Assembly: GCA_963969345.1 (NCBI GenBank)
Contig: OZ017766.1
Coordinates: 744,001-808,000 of the forward strand
Origin: Turbatrix aceti
Taxonomy: Eukaryota; Nematoda; Chromadorea; Rhabditida; Panagrolaimidae
Length of the DNA stretch: 64,000 bases
Direction of reading: 5' to 3'
The notes beneath the pieces are model-generated. The model worked only from the letters and a program-made list of their open reading frames with translations, ran no database searches and was not told the origin of the DNA. The position numbers and the translations under genes are program-made. Shown here one piece after another: positions 46,495 to 57,210 of the stretch (positions within the stretch are counted from its first letter, which is position 1; each line of letters begins with the position of its first letter).

Positions 46495-48835
46495 ATGGAA
46501 AACGGAGCGCGGTTCCAGCCGCAGAATGGGGTTGAGAATGGTCATGACGATCCTTCGACGTCTGCAAATGCTGTTCAGGCCTCCGCTTCTGTCCCCTACT
46601 ACAGTCGTCTGGGATCTCGTTTTAAGCCTACCGGCAGGGTATGTTTCGTTTAAGGAAATTTAAGGAAAAGACAAAAAATACCGAAAATGGATTTTTTTAT
46701 CGAAAAAAGGTTTCTATTTTTTTGTTTTTTAGGACACAGAAGAAACCGATTACCTCGATGGTCCCGGTCGTCGGCTACGGAAAAACGTCTCAAACATTCG
46801 CAAACACATTGACTACTGCACGACGGGTATCAATGCCTACTACAAAGATCGTATTTTATTCAAAAACGACTTTCATGACTTTCTCCAGCCTCACACGCTG
46901 TATTCCAACGACGTGCTACCGGTCAAGGATATGCTTAACATTCCGATGGATTGCGTGTGCACCAGATTTGCCAGAGCTGCTACAAATAAGGTGAAATGTC
47001 CGGTTTACACGTTGCAGTGGAATCTCGATGGCAAGAGACTGGTTACGGGGTCGTCTTCGGGAGAATTCACGTTGTGGAATGGAACTGCCTTCAATTTTGA
47101 GACTATTTTGCAGGTTAGGAGGAGTTTTTTTGTGCTTTGCAGTGTTTTAATATCGTAAAAATGCAATGCGACGTATATGTACAAATGAAAGGCCAATTAC
47201 GATATCCTTATTTGCAGGCCCACGACGTGCCCATCAGAGTGATCAAATGGACGTCAGATGCGCAGTTCATGGCTTCGGGCGATCACGGCGGCTTCATCAA
47301 GTACTGGCAGCCGAACATGAACAACGTTTGCATGTTTCAAGCGCATAACGACGAGCCTGTCAGAGGAATATCGTAATTCACCCTTTCCTCTCCCTTTTTT
47401 TGTAAAATGTCAATATTTCAGTTTTTCACCTACAAATCAGAAAATGGCAACCGCATCTGACGATGGCACGGCGAGAATCTTTGATTTCGCAACGACGGTC
47501 GAGGACAAGACGCTCCGAGGCCATGGTTCTGACGTTCGAGCCGTCGACTGGCATCCAACGAAATCCCTGATCGCTACGGGTTCACGCGACTCCCAGCAAC
47601 CCGTCATCCTCTGGGATGCAGTGTCAGGCAATCGACTTGCTACACTCCATGAACACAAAAATTCGGTGACTACTGTTTTGTGGAACAAAAATGGGCATTA
47701 CCTCCTGACAGCGTCCCGGGATCACCTCATCAAGCTGTACGACATTCGATATATGGCGGAAGTCTATACATTCAAGGGACATCGAAAAGAAGTTACTGGT
47801 AGGCTTTTAAAGAAAACAAGGTTTTTTCCTTCAGTTTTTGTGGTTTTCTTTGAAAAAATATTCACTTTCTGAAATGCGCTAGTATGTCACAAGACACGCT
47901 TCCGTGGCTCAGTCGGTAGAGCGTTGGTCTCATAATCCAAAGGTCGTGAGTTCGAGCCTCACCGGGAGCAATCGTTTTTTGCATTGCTTATTGTTTGTTT
48001 TCAGCTCTGGCCTGGCATCCAGTTCACAGAAACATGTTTGCCAGTGGTGGTAACGATGGATCCGTTGGTTTTTGGCACGTGGACCCTTTTGCCGACCTGG
48101 GGCTGTACGATGGCGCCCACGATCATACAGTTTGGGCCATTGACTGGCATCCGCTGGGCCATATCCTGGCAACAGGCTCGAATGACAACAGCACCAAGTT
48201 CTGGGGCCGGAATGTGCCGGGCGACACGCTGGACGACCTCGGAGGCATGGTTCAGGTCGCGAAGGAGACCCACTTCCACCAGCCGACTACGAACGCACAG
48301 TTCACGTACTATTCGTACAATGTTCAGTTCGCGGACGAAGAAAAGAGGAAACCCGTCATCCCCGGACTGGGTCTGGACGACAAGATAGTCAGCGAGATGC
48401 GGGAGATCTCGACGCTGCCCGAGTCCATGCCCGGGCTCCCGGTCGTGCCGGACGACTACGGTCCGAGGACGATGGTGAGTTGGACCGAGTTGTTGCATCA
48501 GTCTCATGTCAGTCGCTTTTCAGGGCCAATCGACTGGCGCTCGTCGAACCCTCATCAAACAGCCGCCCCAGAAGCGATTGCGCCAATTCGACCAGCACTG
48601 GAACAGCGACGAGGCCCTGCTACCAGCCCGCAGCGGCCCCACACCCCCGGGCACCGGCGGAAACGCCCAGTTCTTCCGTCATCCATCAACCGGTCTTCCT
48701 CCCGGCGGCCCACCTGTTCTCCTTCCCCACCCATCCGGCCTCCCGGGTCCTGGCGAGGGCAGCATCGGAGACACCTGGCGATCGGACCTTCCTGCTGAAC
48801 CGGCCGTGCCCCCAACCGAATCTTGGCGCACTTAG
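46495..48835 (+). CDS. pfs-2: WDR33 / Pfs2 homologue, CPSF subunit for mRNA 3'-end processing
   Basis: Exons 46495-46638, 46733-47113, 47218-47372, 47422-47798, 48005-48474 and 48524-48835 give 612 aa. After a short N terminus comes the conserved [20 protein letters not shown] region and then seven WD40 repeats. Blades are recognised by [106 protein letters not shown] and [18 protein letters not shown]. These match WDR33 closely. WDR33 with CPSF30 reads the AAUAAA signal. The C terminus is a Pro/Gly-rich tail of about 100 residues, much shorter than the collagen-like tail of vertebrate WDR33. Its 3' end is 74 bp from that of the opposing bL20m gene. Intron 4 houses a tRNA gene. Confidence 0.95.
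47898..47970 (+). tRNA. tRNA-Met (CAT), elongator type
   Basis: 73 nt fold as a full cloverleaf: acceptor GCTTCCG with CGGGAGC (one T-G pair), D-arm GCTC...GAGC, anticodon stem TTGGT/ATCCAA with loop CTCATAA (CAT at 47931-47933), and T-arm GTGAG-TTCGAGC-CTCAC. G1-C72 and a normal T-loop mark it as elongator, not initiator. It lies inside intron 4 of the WDR33 homologue, on the same strand, and must be transcribed by RNA polymerase III within a polymerase II unit. ATCGTTTTTT follows, a suitable terminator. Confidence 0.95.
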
Positions 48836-48909
48836 GATCCATGTGAGGCATTGCATTTGTTTTCTGTTTTTAATCTGTCCTAAAAAAGGAAAAAAATTCA
48901 ACAAGCGTA

Positions 48910-49620
48910 TCAATATTCATCTTCTCTCAGTTTCCTCGGCTTGACGGTGTGGTTCTCGCCGGGACCACGCGGGTAGTACTTCGCACGGAGGAACGGAGCG
49001 CCGCGGAGATCGGGTGTCGTATGGATGTCAGCGAGGTCAGAAGCCTGGGCAATGGCCGGCTTGCCCTCGTCGACTGCAATCTTCTTTGTGAGATCGACGA
49101 GGCTTCGGAAGGTCCTCGGCTCGTAGACCGCCAGTTGGGAGAGCACGACGTCGTCGAGGAGGATGTGGGCGTTGGCGAGATGCGTCTTGAAGCACTTTAG
49201 CTCAACGTGGTGCTCGCCAAGGGCTGCTTGGAGGCGTTGCTCGGCGGACTAAAGAAGCTTCACATAAAAAAATGACGTTCAATGAAACACGCTATTTTGG
49301 CATCAAAAACGACTCAAAATTTGAAAAAAAACCCACAAAAATTTCATTTCTCAACGCATCCGTTCGCTGAATATTCATATAGTGGAAAATTTTGTCCATT
49401 TGAGCATATCCACGACGAACGGTTGTCCTTGAGCTTCCATATTGCCACTGAAATAGGTGAAATTTCACAGTTGCGTGAAGAAAAGCAACAAAAAACGCAC
49501 AGCAATGAAGCGACGAAGGCGCTCTCGTTTCGGCCAAACCGACGGTTTTGGTATGACGTGAAACGGATGGTATGAGCTATTGATAATCCGACGTAACAAA
49601 TTGGTAGCGGTCAAATGCAT
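48910..49620 (-). CDS. mrpl-20: Mitochondrial ribosomal protein bL20m
   Basis: Exons 49620-49501, 49447-49337 and 49248-48910, all phase 0, give 189 aa. The order fits bL20: WPKRERLRRFIAWQYGSSRT at the start of the conserved core, TTVRRGYAQMDKIFHYMNIQ, then the signature HILLDDVVLSQLAVYEPRTF and RSLVDLTKK. A charged C-terminal extension (residues about 130-189) goes beyond bacterial L20. It is a core protein of the large mitoribosomal subunit; the basic N terminus (LLRRIINSSYHPFHV) could act as the import signal. Start: first ATG in frame, 49620. Confidence 0.85.
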
Positions 49621-51448
49621 CGTTACTGGATCACGACGTCAGCACCACGAGAGAAACGAGAAATCGTGAAAACAGGAACCAATTCGTGCGCTAAACAGAC
49701 TGCTTTTCGTCACATAATGCCAAGACCATGGCTTCATTTTGTCCGGCCACTTTTCTTTTCAATTTTTCATATTCGTTCGCATTCTGCTCCCTTTTTTGCC
49801 TCGACCCGATGGTGGTTTTGTTTGTTGATGCCCTGGGGGAGCGAGTCTTCAGCATTGTGATTAGCTGTTCGACGTGTGTCGCGTGCAGACCGCGTCTCCA
49901 CTACGCGCGCGTGATGCATTTGTTTGTCAGCTAACTCTCGTTTTGTTAAAATGATATAGGATTCAGCCGTGATTAGACGGTCGTTTCCACCGTTTTCAAC
50001 TCGGTGCTATTCAACCGAAAAAAGAATTTTTGACTTGCAACCGAGCTTTCGAGGATGTTGTTTATTTTTGTTCGTTTTCTCGCTGTTTTTTGTTCGCCTG
50101 CCTGTCGTTTGCCGTATCGACGCGCTTCGTGCTTTCTTTTTATGTCACTCTTACTGAGCAGATCGTTTTCATGCATATATATTGCTTTTTGCCAGTGAAT
50201 GATCGCTATCAAGGTGTTGCATTCTGTGTGCGGACAATTTGAAATTTCGAATAAACATGTGCAATGAGCTGTTCTAAACATCGCTGCTTGCCTAGTTTGC
50301 TACAAAAATTTGAATGCACACAACCTGGTCCATAGAGTAGATATTTTTTAGGTGTAAAGACGGATCTGGGGGTTATCGGCTACGGCAAATTTAATGGCAC
50401 TATCAAAAAATCAATATTAAATCGATAAATCGATAATTTGAGAAAAAAATTACTGTAGCTCAAAAAATAACTATACGATATCAGAATAAAATAGTAGACC
50501 GTATTCTATGCCCTCGAAAACCCCCGGTTGCCAAAAACTGGAAGATTCTCCCCATGAAATAAGAAGTTATTTCAAATCTTAAAATAAATATTAATAAATT
50601 ATTTCCACAGGTCAAAATTAATATTTTTTTTACCGGGCAAAGTTCGTTGCAAAGATCAAGATGAACTTAATCACAATGCCAAAGTTCGTATATAAGAATG
50701 GGCTTGGCAGTAAGCTTCCGAAGGCAACACGCTACGCGCATCTGCATGCGCGCACTGTGTTCTCTTTCGACTGAAATGCTTCAGCGCGCGTTTTTTGTAT
50801 GAAAAAAACTTTAGAATTGAAATAACTTCTTATTTCATGGGGAGAATCTTTTAGTTTTTGGCAACCGGGGGTTTCGAGGGCGTAGAATACGGTCTACTAT
50901 TTTATTCTGATATCGTATAGTTATTTTTCGAAATAAATTTTTTAAATCGAGTTTATCGATCGATTATTGAATTTCTGATATCCCCGATAGATTCGCCATC
51001 GCAAAAAACTCCCAATCCACTCTTGAAATCTAAAAAACACTCACTTTTACAATAAAAAACGTCAAAAAAGCCTCAAAAATCCCTTTCGCGTTGAGACCAT
51101 AGGTCCATCGTGCGGAGCGCACTCTTTTATTATCTTTAGTGACTCAACGATCCTGGCTGCGTGGAGACGCGTAGGACTGAAAATATCAAAAATCGAAACA
51201 GTGCCATTATTTTGCGAATAACCCAGGGCCCCATGTTACAGTGAAAATTTTAAATGTTCAAAAAAATGTTTATTTTGTAAAATTATAAAACAGTCACATT
51301 GCCACTGTTGTTTCAGAATCGTGCCATTCCACTGTCGTAGACTAATGAAACGGTTAGCATGAACGCCTGATCGCTTTTTTCATTCTCCACCACTACCGAC
51401 CGACACGACACCTTCGCTCCGCGCAGTTGTCCTCTACTTTTGCCTACG
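49621..51448. other. Intergenic region between bL20m (-) and the galactosyltransferase (+)
   Basis: 1.8 kb separating divergent genes. It contains a foldback element at about 50368-51005. The remainder (49621-50367) is of mixed composition without supported coding sequence. Confidence 0.5.
50368..51005. mobile_element. Foldback element, about 640 bp
   Basis: 50464-50575 is the near-perfect reverse complement of 50817-50930 (for example ggttgccaaaaactgg against tttttggcaacc). Homology extends outward through ATCGATAA-rich DNA at 50421-50437 and 50953-50972. Outer ends near ggttatcggc and gatatccccgatag are imprecise, and no target duplication was found. No transposase frame. Confidence 0.65.
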
Positions 51449-53929
51449 ATGGTCCGCGGATCGGCGTTTGCGCTGCCGAGATTCGGAAGTCTACTCAAGA
51501 AGCTCTTGGTTGCCCTAGCCTTTGGCTTCGTCGTGTATTCGGTAGTGCTGCTGAGTCTGGATTCGTCGACCAGTGCCCAGACTGACTACGCACCCGTTGA
51601 ACCGGCGAATCTGGTCTCAAATGCCATCGATGATACCAAAAAGTGGGTTTTAACAAAAAAGTTTTAAGAAGGACTCTGCGAGCCGATTTTGGAATAAGGT
51701 GGAGGCTAATTTACACTTTCAAATGTTTTGTGCCCAAGTTGTAGGCAGTGTAACATCGCCTTCGCCTTCATCGCCCCCGGAGGCGCCTTCAGATCGCTTT
51801 CGCCTCCAATTGCCTTCGCCTCCATCGCCTTCAGACCTTTACAATTTTGAACAAAAAATTTGAATGGCTTTAAATTCTAACCACAAATAGTCAAAAAACA
51901 GTTTTACCACTTTATTTAATAGAATTAAAAGCCTTCTATTATCATAATTTCGCTTTCTGCTATGATTTTGTAAGAGAAAATTTGAGAATTGACACCAAAG
52001 GCGCCTCTGATCGCCTCCGTCTCTGGAGGCGCCTTCATCGCATTCGCCTCCGGAGGCGAAGGCGAAGGCAAGAATTTTGGTTTGCGTTACACTGGTTGTA
52101 GGCAGAGTTGTTGACCGAGCCGAGCCGCTCGCTCGAATGCTCGGCTCGAAGATCACCGAGCCGAGCCGAGCGGCTCGAATGCTCGGCTCGGCAATTCGAC
52201 GCTTAAGAGCTTATTCGACGCAGAAAAAAACGGGCTTTCAGATAGGGTATGGTTTATATGATCCATTTTGCAAAATAAAGATATGGCAGCCGATTTTGTG
52301 ACCCCGAAATTCAATAAAAAATACTTGCAGTTGTTTTTTTAAAGATTTGAGTACGCCGTCGTATTCCTTGTCCCCTGAAACCCCCCTGAACAAATTTGTA
52401 GACAGTTTTGACTAAAACGACAAGCGCGTCATCGGATTTTATGAAAAACACATCTGAAGCCAAATCTCCAGAATCCGATTTTTTAAAAATGTAATACCGC
52501 GATTATAGACTGTTCTCAGGGTCCTCTACAACTTTGACTCAAAACATTTGAAAGTGTAAAAATTGATGTGTCGAACAATTTTTACACTTATTGGTAAAAA
52601 TTCTCGCAGACTGCCTCTTAAATTTTTTTTTAGGGTAGAAAAGGTACTGATTGACACCAAGTCTAACTCTACGACTTCTGAAGAAGAGGCAATCAGCGTC
52701 CTTCAGGAACGAGCCAAGTACCACCAGAATGGGAGTGTCAAATTCGCAGCTGAGAGTTCCTGTCCGAGTTTGGAGGATAACGTAAAGCTAGGTTTGTTTT
52801 ATTTTTGAGTTTCGATCTTTTATGGTAAAAGCACAAAAAATCATTTTCGTCCTTTTCAGTCGGTCATGTCGCCCAAGGCTCGCTTCTTATCGGCGACCTC
52901 CAAGAAGACGAAGTATTCGCAGCTCATCCCTGGATTCAGCCTGGTGGGCATTGGAAGCCGTCCGAGTGCGTCGCTACGAAGAAGGTCGCCATCATCATAC
53001 CCTACCGCGATCGATATACTCACCTGGTCCGTCTCCTCGACTTTCTGATTCCCATCCTGCGACGGCAGCTGCTCGACTTTCGATTCATCGTAACCGAACA
53101 GGTTGGCGACGACCTCTTCAACAAGGGCCGCATCATGAATGCTGCCTTTGAACTCGCCGAAAAGCTTGGCATGGACTGTGTCATTTTTCATGACGTGGAC
53201 ATGTTTCCCCAGGATGACAGGACCCCCTATGACTGTCCAGAAAATCCGAGGCATACTGGAGCTTTTGTCAGCAATTTGGGATATCAGTGAGTCATTTTTG
53301 TTCCTTTTGGACAGGAAAATGTTTGAGGAGGATTTTAGGCTCTGGTACAACGAACTGGTCGGCGGAGTGCTGGCACTGAACATGGATGACTACAAGGCGG
53401 TCAACGGGTATTCTAACCTCTACTGGGCTTGGGGCGGAGAAGACGACGACATGGGCAAGCGTTTGCTCTCGCTCAACATGACCATCGAAAGACCTAACCA
53501 GGAGTTTGCGCGATACAGTATGCTCAAGCATGGCAAACGTAAACGGACTGCTCCAAAGTTAATGTAGGTTCATTTTGTTTTTGTAAATACGGTAGTTCAT
53601 TCTCTCGAAGTTAAATGTCCGCGCAGCAGTGTTGTCGGTTCCGGCTAGTTTATGAACACTGCCGCACAGTCAGTGCGGTTCGACGCATACCGAATTTTTC
53701 GTTTCGAGATGCTGGAGCGTACTGTACATGAAAAAAAATATTTTTGTGCATGAATAATTTATTTAGTTACAAGCTTCTTGAATCTGCATCAACGCGATGG
53801 CTTACGGATGGTCTAACCGATACGCAGTGGAAGATATCGAAGATGGTCATCAAGCCTCTCTACTACCACCTTCTGGTCGACGTCGGTGAGCCGCCGGCTG
53901 AATGGCGCTCAGGTGACAGCAAGGGATAG
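51449..53929 (+). CDS. Beta-1,4-galactosyltransferase family (GT7)
   Basis: Exons 51449-51642, 52634-52791, 52860-53286, 53339-53563 and 53767-53929 give 388 aa. It is a type II Golgi protein: short basic N terminus, membrane anchor (LLVALAFGFVVYSVVLLSL, residues about 19-37), a Ser-rich stem, then the catalytic domain. Family motifs: VAIIIPYRDRYTHLVRLLDF, FIVTEQ, NKGRIMNAAF, the metal-binding FHDVDMFPQDD, CPENPRH, VGGVLALNMDDYKAVNGYSN and WAWGGEDDD, ending with RWLTDGLTDTQWK and YYHLLVDVG. These are the donor (UDP-Gal or UDP-GalNAc) and acceptor motifs of the enzymes that make LacNAc- or LacdiNAc-type units. Which sugar is used cannot be told with certainty. Intron 1 (991 bp) is mostly a transposon insertion; the other introns are 52-203 bp. 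Confidence 0.92.
51746..52094. mobile_element. hAT-type MITE with 8-bp target duplication
   Basis: CAGTGTAAC at the left and GTTACACTG at the right, with an exact 8-bp duplication GTTGTAGG at 51738-51745 and 52095-52102. The interior has GGAGGCG / CGCCTTC repeats near both ends, able to fold, around an AT-rich core. It is nested in the TTAA element. Confidence 0.88.
52103..52197. repeat. GAGC-rich hairpin element, nested
   Basis: CAGAGTTGTTGACCGAGCC at the left; complement of GAATTGCCGAGCC at the right; interior of CGAGCCGAGC repeats. Same family as 15401-15491 and 60821-60999. It follows directly on the right-hand target duplication of the hAT element. Confidence 0.6.
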
Positions 53930-54421
53930 CCCGCGCCTGCAATATGTGTTTTAAAACTCGCCAAACATTTGCCATTGGCCTCCCCTATCTCTCTCTCTGT
54001 TTCTCAATCCAATCCTTCCGTAAAACAGGTCGACAACAGTAAATAGCTTTTTTTCCACGACGGCAAAACATACGGGATATTTTCAACTGCGCAGACTGTA
54101 CACATTCGGATCCCCTGATTAGAATTTTTTCTGCAAGACTGAATTCCGAATCCGAATCATTTATTTTATTCTTCCTACGATTTATGTTTTTTTTGGGTTT
54201 TATGATTTTGTTGTGTCGGCAATAAAGTCACGAAATTGTGTTAAGACAGAGAGCGTGTCTAACAATAAGGGGAGGAAGGCAAGTACGCATTTTTTGGCAG
54301 AAAGCTTTTTTTGGGTTTTTGGGGTTAAAAAAAGGTTTTACATTGAAAAAATGTTTTGGACCGAAATTTACAGGCATGGCGTAATTTTATCCGCCAATGA
54401 CTGCCTATCTTACTGTAGAAT
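53930..54421. other. Convergent intergenic region
   Basis: About 490 bp between the 3' ends of the galactosyltransferase (+) and the ligand-gated channel (-). An aataaa near 54220 (plus strand) is a possible polyadenylation signal for the transferase. Confidence 0.5.
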
Positions 54422-55942
54422 CTAAATGACGTAAAGCACGACAAAAACGACGACAAAGATGAAGAAGGCAACGGGGAAAAGAATTCGGGAGACGGTGTCG
54501 ATGCCGTTGCGGGCGGCAAACGACGAGCATCGGGTCGTCTTTTCGTAGACTTCGTTGTCGATCGGCTGGTTCGAGACAACCGTGGTCTGGACGGCATGCA
54601 ACGGCTCGTTTGAGTGCAATGCGGTGTACTGGCCCGGAGCGGCAGGCGACGTCGTGGTCGAGGTCGTAACCCGGCGATGGACTCCGCAGCCGATTACGAT
54701 GAAGTACTCAACCAGGGACGCAAACGTGAAAACGAGGCCTGCGGCGAGCCAAAGCCTAGCAGCTTGGGTCAGACTTGCAGGCGTGCCAGCCACATGGTAG
54801 GAGGCCAGGATGAAGAACGGAAGCGCAGCCGAAGCTGTCCTCGGCACCGACCACGAGCCGTGGATGAAGAAGTGGAGCCACGAAGCGATGACGAGCAGCA
54901 ATGCAGGAATGTAGACTCGGAGTAGCGCGTCGCACGGCGTGGAAGCAAAGGTCACGGTGACGTCGATGCATGAGTGTACGCCGACGGTGTAGTTGCCAAC
55001 GCAGTCACCGGCGTACGCTTCGACGAAGGGCACGCGGCCGTCGAGGAGGGACTTGGAGACTTCGACCGGCACGACGAGCGGAGGCGAATTGGCCCAGAGG
55101 TAGACAATGTCGTCGATGCTGTACGCATAGCTGCTGAGGACGATGTGGAAGGAGCGGCGGGTGGCGAAGGGGCCTGATTGCTCCACGGGGACGCTGATTT
55201 GGCGTCTGAAAACAAACAAAACAATTTGTAATTAATTTTGCTGACAAAAAAATTAATTTTATAAAATACGATAAAATCCCCATTTAACGCAAACAAAAAT
55301 TCTGACTCCGGAGCGGAAGACGACACCCAACTCGATTTTTGGGCTGGTACCCCAAATTTATTTTTTTTGAAATTTAGGTATCGGCACCGCCAATTCCAGT
55401 CACCCCAACTTACTGTTCCGAACGTCGCACGAATCCACCAGGCTCAACAATTGTGCGGGATCGAAGTTGGTTTGCCGGGGTTGTTTCATCGGCATTGACG
55501 ACGTAAGTATCAGGCGTCCAAATTGTCTTGTCCGCTGGCAAGGCAATTTCATCGATGCGCTCTCTCGGATCGACGTCGTATGACAGACGACTGTCTTCGT
55601 ACTGTTGCCGGAGGTAAAGGTCAACATCGGCGGTGTCGTCCGCGTTCCAGTCGACGCGGTTCAGGTAGATCGAGCTGATGACGACTATAGCCGGGTGATT
55701 GGCCGTCTGGCGCACCGGAGGACGGGATTTCGGGTCGTACTCCGGGGTAAGGATGCGCGAGAGAATTTGATTCTGCGTTCCTAGTTGACGGCTTCGAAGA
55801 AGCTTCTGTTGCTGGGAAGTCGCTCGGACTTGGGGTGACTGTCCGAAGACCAGGCTGGAAGAAGGGAAATTAAGGAGATGCGTGAATTACGGTCGATAGC
55901 TTACCCCAAGGCGCAAAACACAACAGCGAGGCGGAGCTGCAT
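54422..55942 (-). CDS. Pentameric ligand-gated channel subunit, GluCl/GlyR-like, lacking the Cys-loop cysteines
   Basis: Exons 55942-55905, 55854-55414 and 55205-54422 give 420 aa. Signal peptide MQLRLAVVFCALGLVFGQ. The extracellular domain has VVISSIYLNRVDWNADDTAD, DLYLRQQYEDSRLSY and TIWTPDTYVVNADE, which are conserved family segments. The place where the Cys-loop should be reads SVPVEQSGPFATRRSFHIVL: both cysteines and the FPMD motif are absent. A second pair, CVGNYTVGVHSC, matches the loop-C disulfide of glutamate- and glycine-gated channels. Helices follow: M1 YIPALLLVIASWLHFFI, M2 RTASAALPFFILASYH, M3 WLAAGLVFTFASLVEYFIVI, a cytoplasmic loop, and M4 near the C terminus. The M2 border (SVPR) differs from the anion-channel PAR motif, so ion selectivity is unclear. 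Likely a neuronal or muscle receptor subunit; ligand unknown. Confidence 0.85.
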
Positions 55943-57210
55943 CGTAAAACGATGGTTCAGCGGTCGTCCGGCAACGGAACTTTGTCTGAGTACCCAAAAA
56001 TATCTATTTATTCCGGGGGTTGTAAAAATCAAGCTCGCCACCGCCAACGAACAACTAACTCTTTTCCCCCTCAATGACTTTTTTTTGTGCTCCAATCGAT
56101 GGGTGAAAGCTGGGGACGTAAGTTTTGAGCTGTTATCCCTATGCGAAAAGTAAGCTTTTTTGCGTCGAACGCAATCCCAATGAGATTTTCTGGACACACG
56201 ACGAGTGCTTGTTAGCGGATCTTCCTGCCCTCCACTTACTAGCAAAGGATATGCAATGGATATGTACTCTTCCACCCTCTTCTTTCTCTCGCTATGCGGA
56301 GTGAGCAAGCAAGCAACAAACAAACACCTATCACAATCACGTCGCGTCAAATACTTCAAAGAAGAAACAAAAAAGTGAGGCGCATTGGACAGCTGACAAC
56401 AGTTGACTCCTTCAAGCAGTGAGCTTGGTGGAAATTATTTTTGCCGTGTGCGCTGCAGCTTTCCAGCGGCAAGCGGCAGTTTCAACTGCAGATAACCAAA
56501 CCGCACCCCCCGTCCTCTACGCCGCCTTTTCCAGTTTTTTGCGAAAAAAAGATGAATGTGTATTTTTGTTTCCTTTTGTTATGGCACATGATCGTTCGCG
56601 GCATCTCATTAGGCAAGCAAATGTTTACGACAAAGAAATTCGAATAACGATAATAACCTTGGATGCCCAACTGGAAGGTGCCAAAAACAAACTTTTTTCA
56701 GAAAATTTTTTAGAAGTCTATGTTCTTATTTATGTTAGTAATGACAGCTCTTTTTTTGCTTAAAAAACACCTATTTTCACATCAACAAACAAAAACGTAG
56801 GCTTAATGCTGGGAAACCAGCCGAATGGCGTTCATCTATCACCAGAGGCCGTAATTTTCCTGTCACGTTGACAATTGTTATTTTACGAATTTACGATTTA
56901 TGCCGATTGTTTTAGTACCAAATGTTAAATATATAAATAGCCGAAGCAACCTTTACAGCGATATTATTTAAAATTACGGCCTCTCGCACAAAAAATACTG
57001 TGTTTACAGATCATTGATGTGAGCAGTTTCATTGATGCAAATCTTTCTATGTGCGTGCTTAATTGAAAAAAATAACCACCTGCCATGGCCATGTGTTAAA
57101 CAACCCCCCAATCCTTCAATATTGTTGGCAAATATCGCATTTCATTTTTTATGAGTTAAACAATGCAAATAACAGTTGAGTATTTTTATGATATCTAGGT
57201 GTCAAGCTTG
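55943..57210. other. Intergenic region
   Basis: 1.27 kb between the channel gene and the next minus-strand gene. The part nearest 55943 should be the channel promoter; the rest is AT-rich. No supported gene. Confidence 0.5.

Larger units (their letters stand above)
51668..52617. mobile_element. TTAA-flanked foldback element in an intron
   Basis: TTAA at 51664-51667 and 52618-52621. Left end GAAGGACTCTGCGAGCC, right end complement GAGGCAGTCTGCGAG. The right half (52200-52617) is the reverse complement of the arm at 3117-3510. The left half carries two further insertions. The insertion starts 21 bp after the exon 1 donor site of the galactosyltransferase and ends 12 bp before the next acceptor, so it fills nearly the whole intron. 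Confidence 0.8.

Noticed and set aside
53287..53314. A 28-bp intron in the galactosyltransferase gene
   Set aside because: GTGAGT...ACAG keeps frame, but using the acceptor gattttag at 53338 instead gives a 52-bp intron, also in frame. It makes the protein line up with the family without an eight-residue insert.
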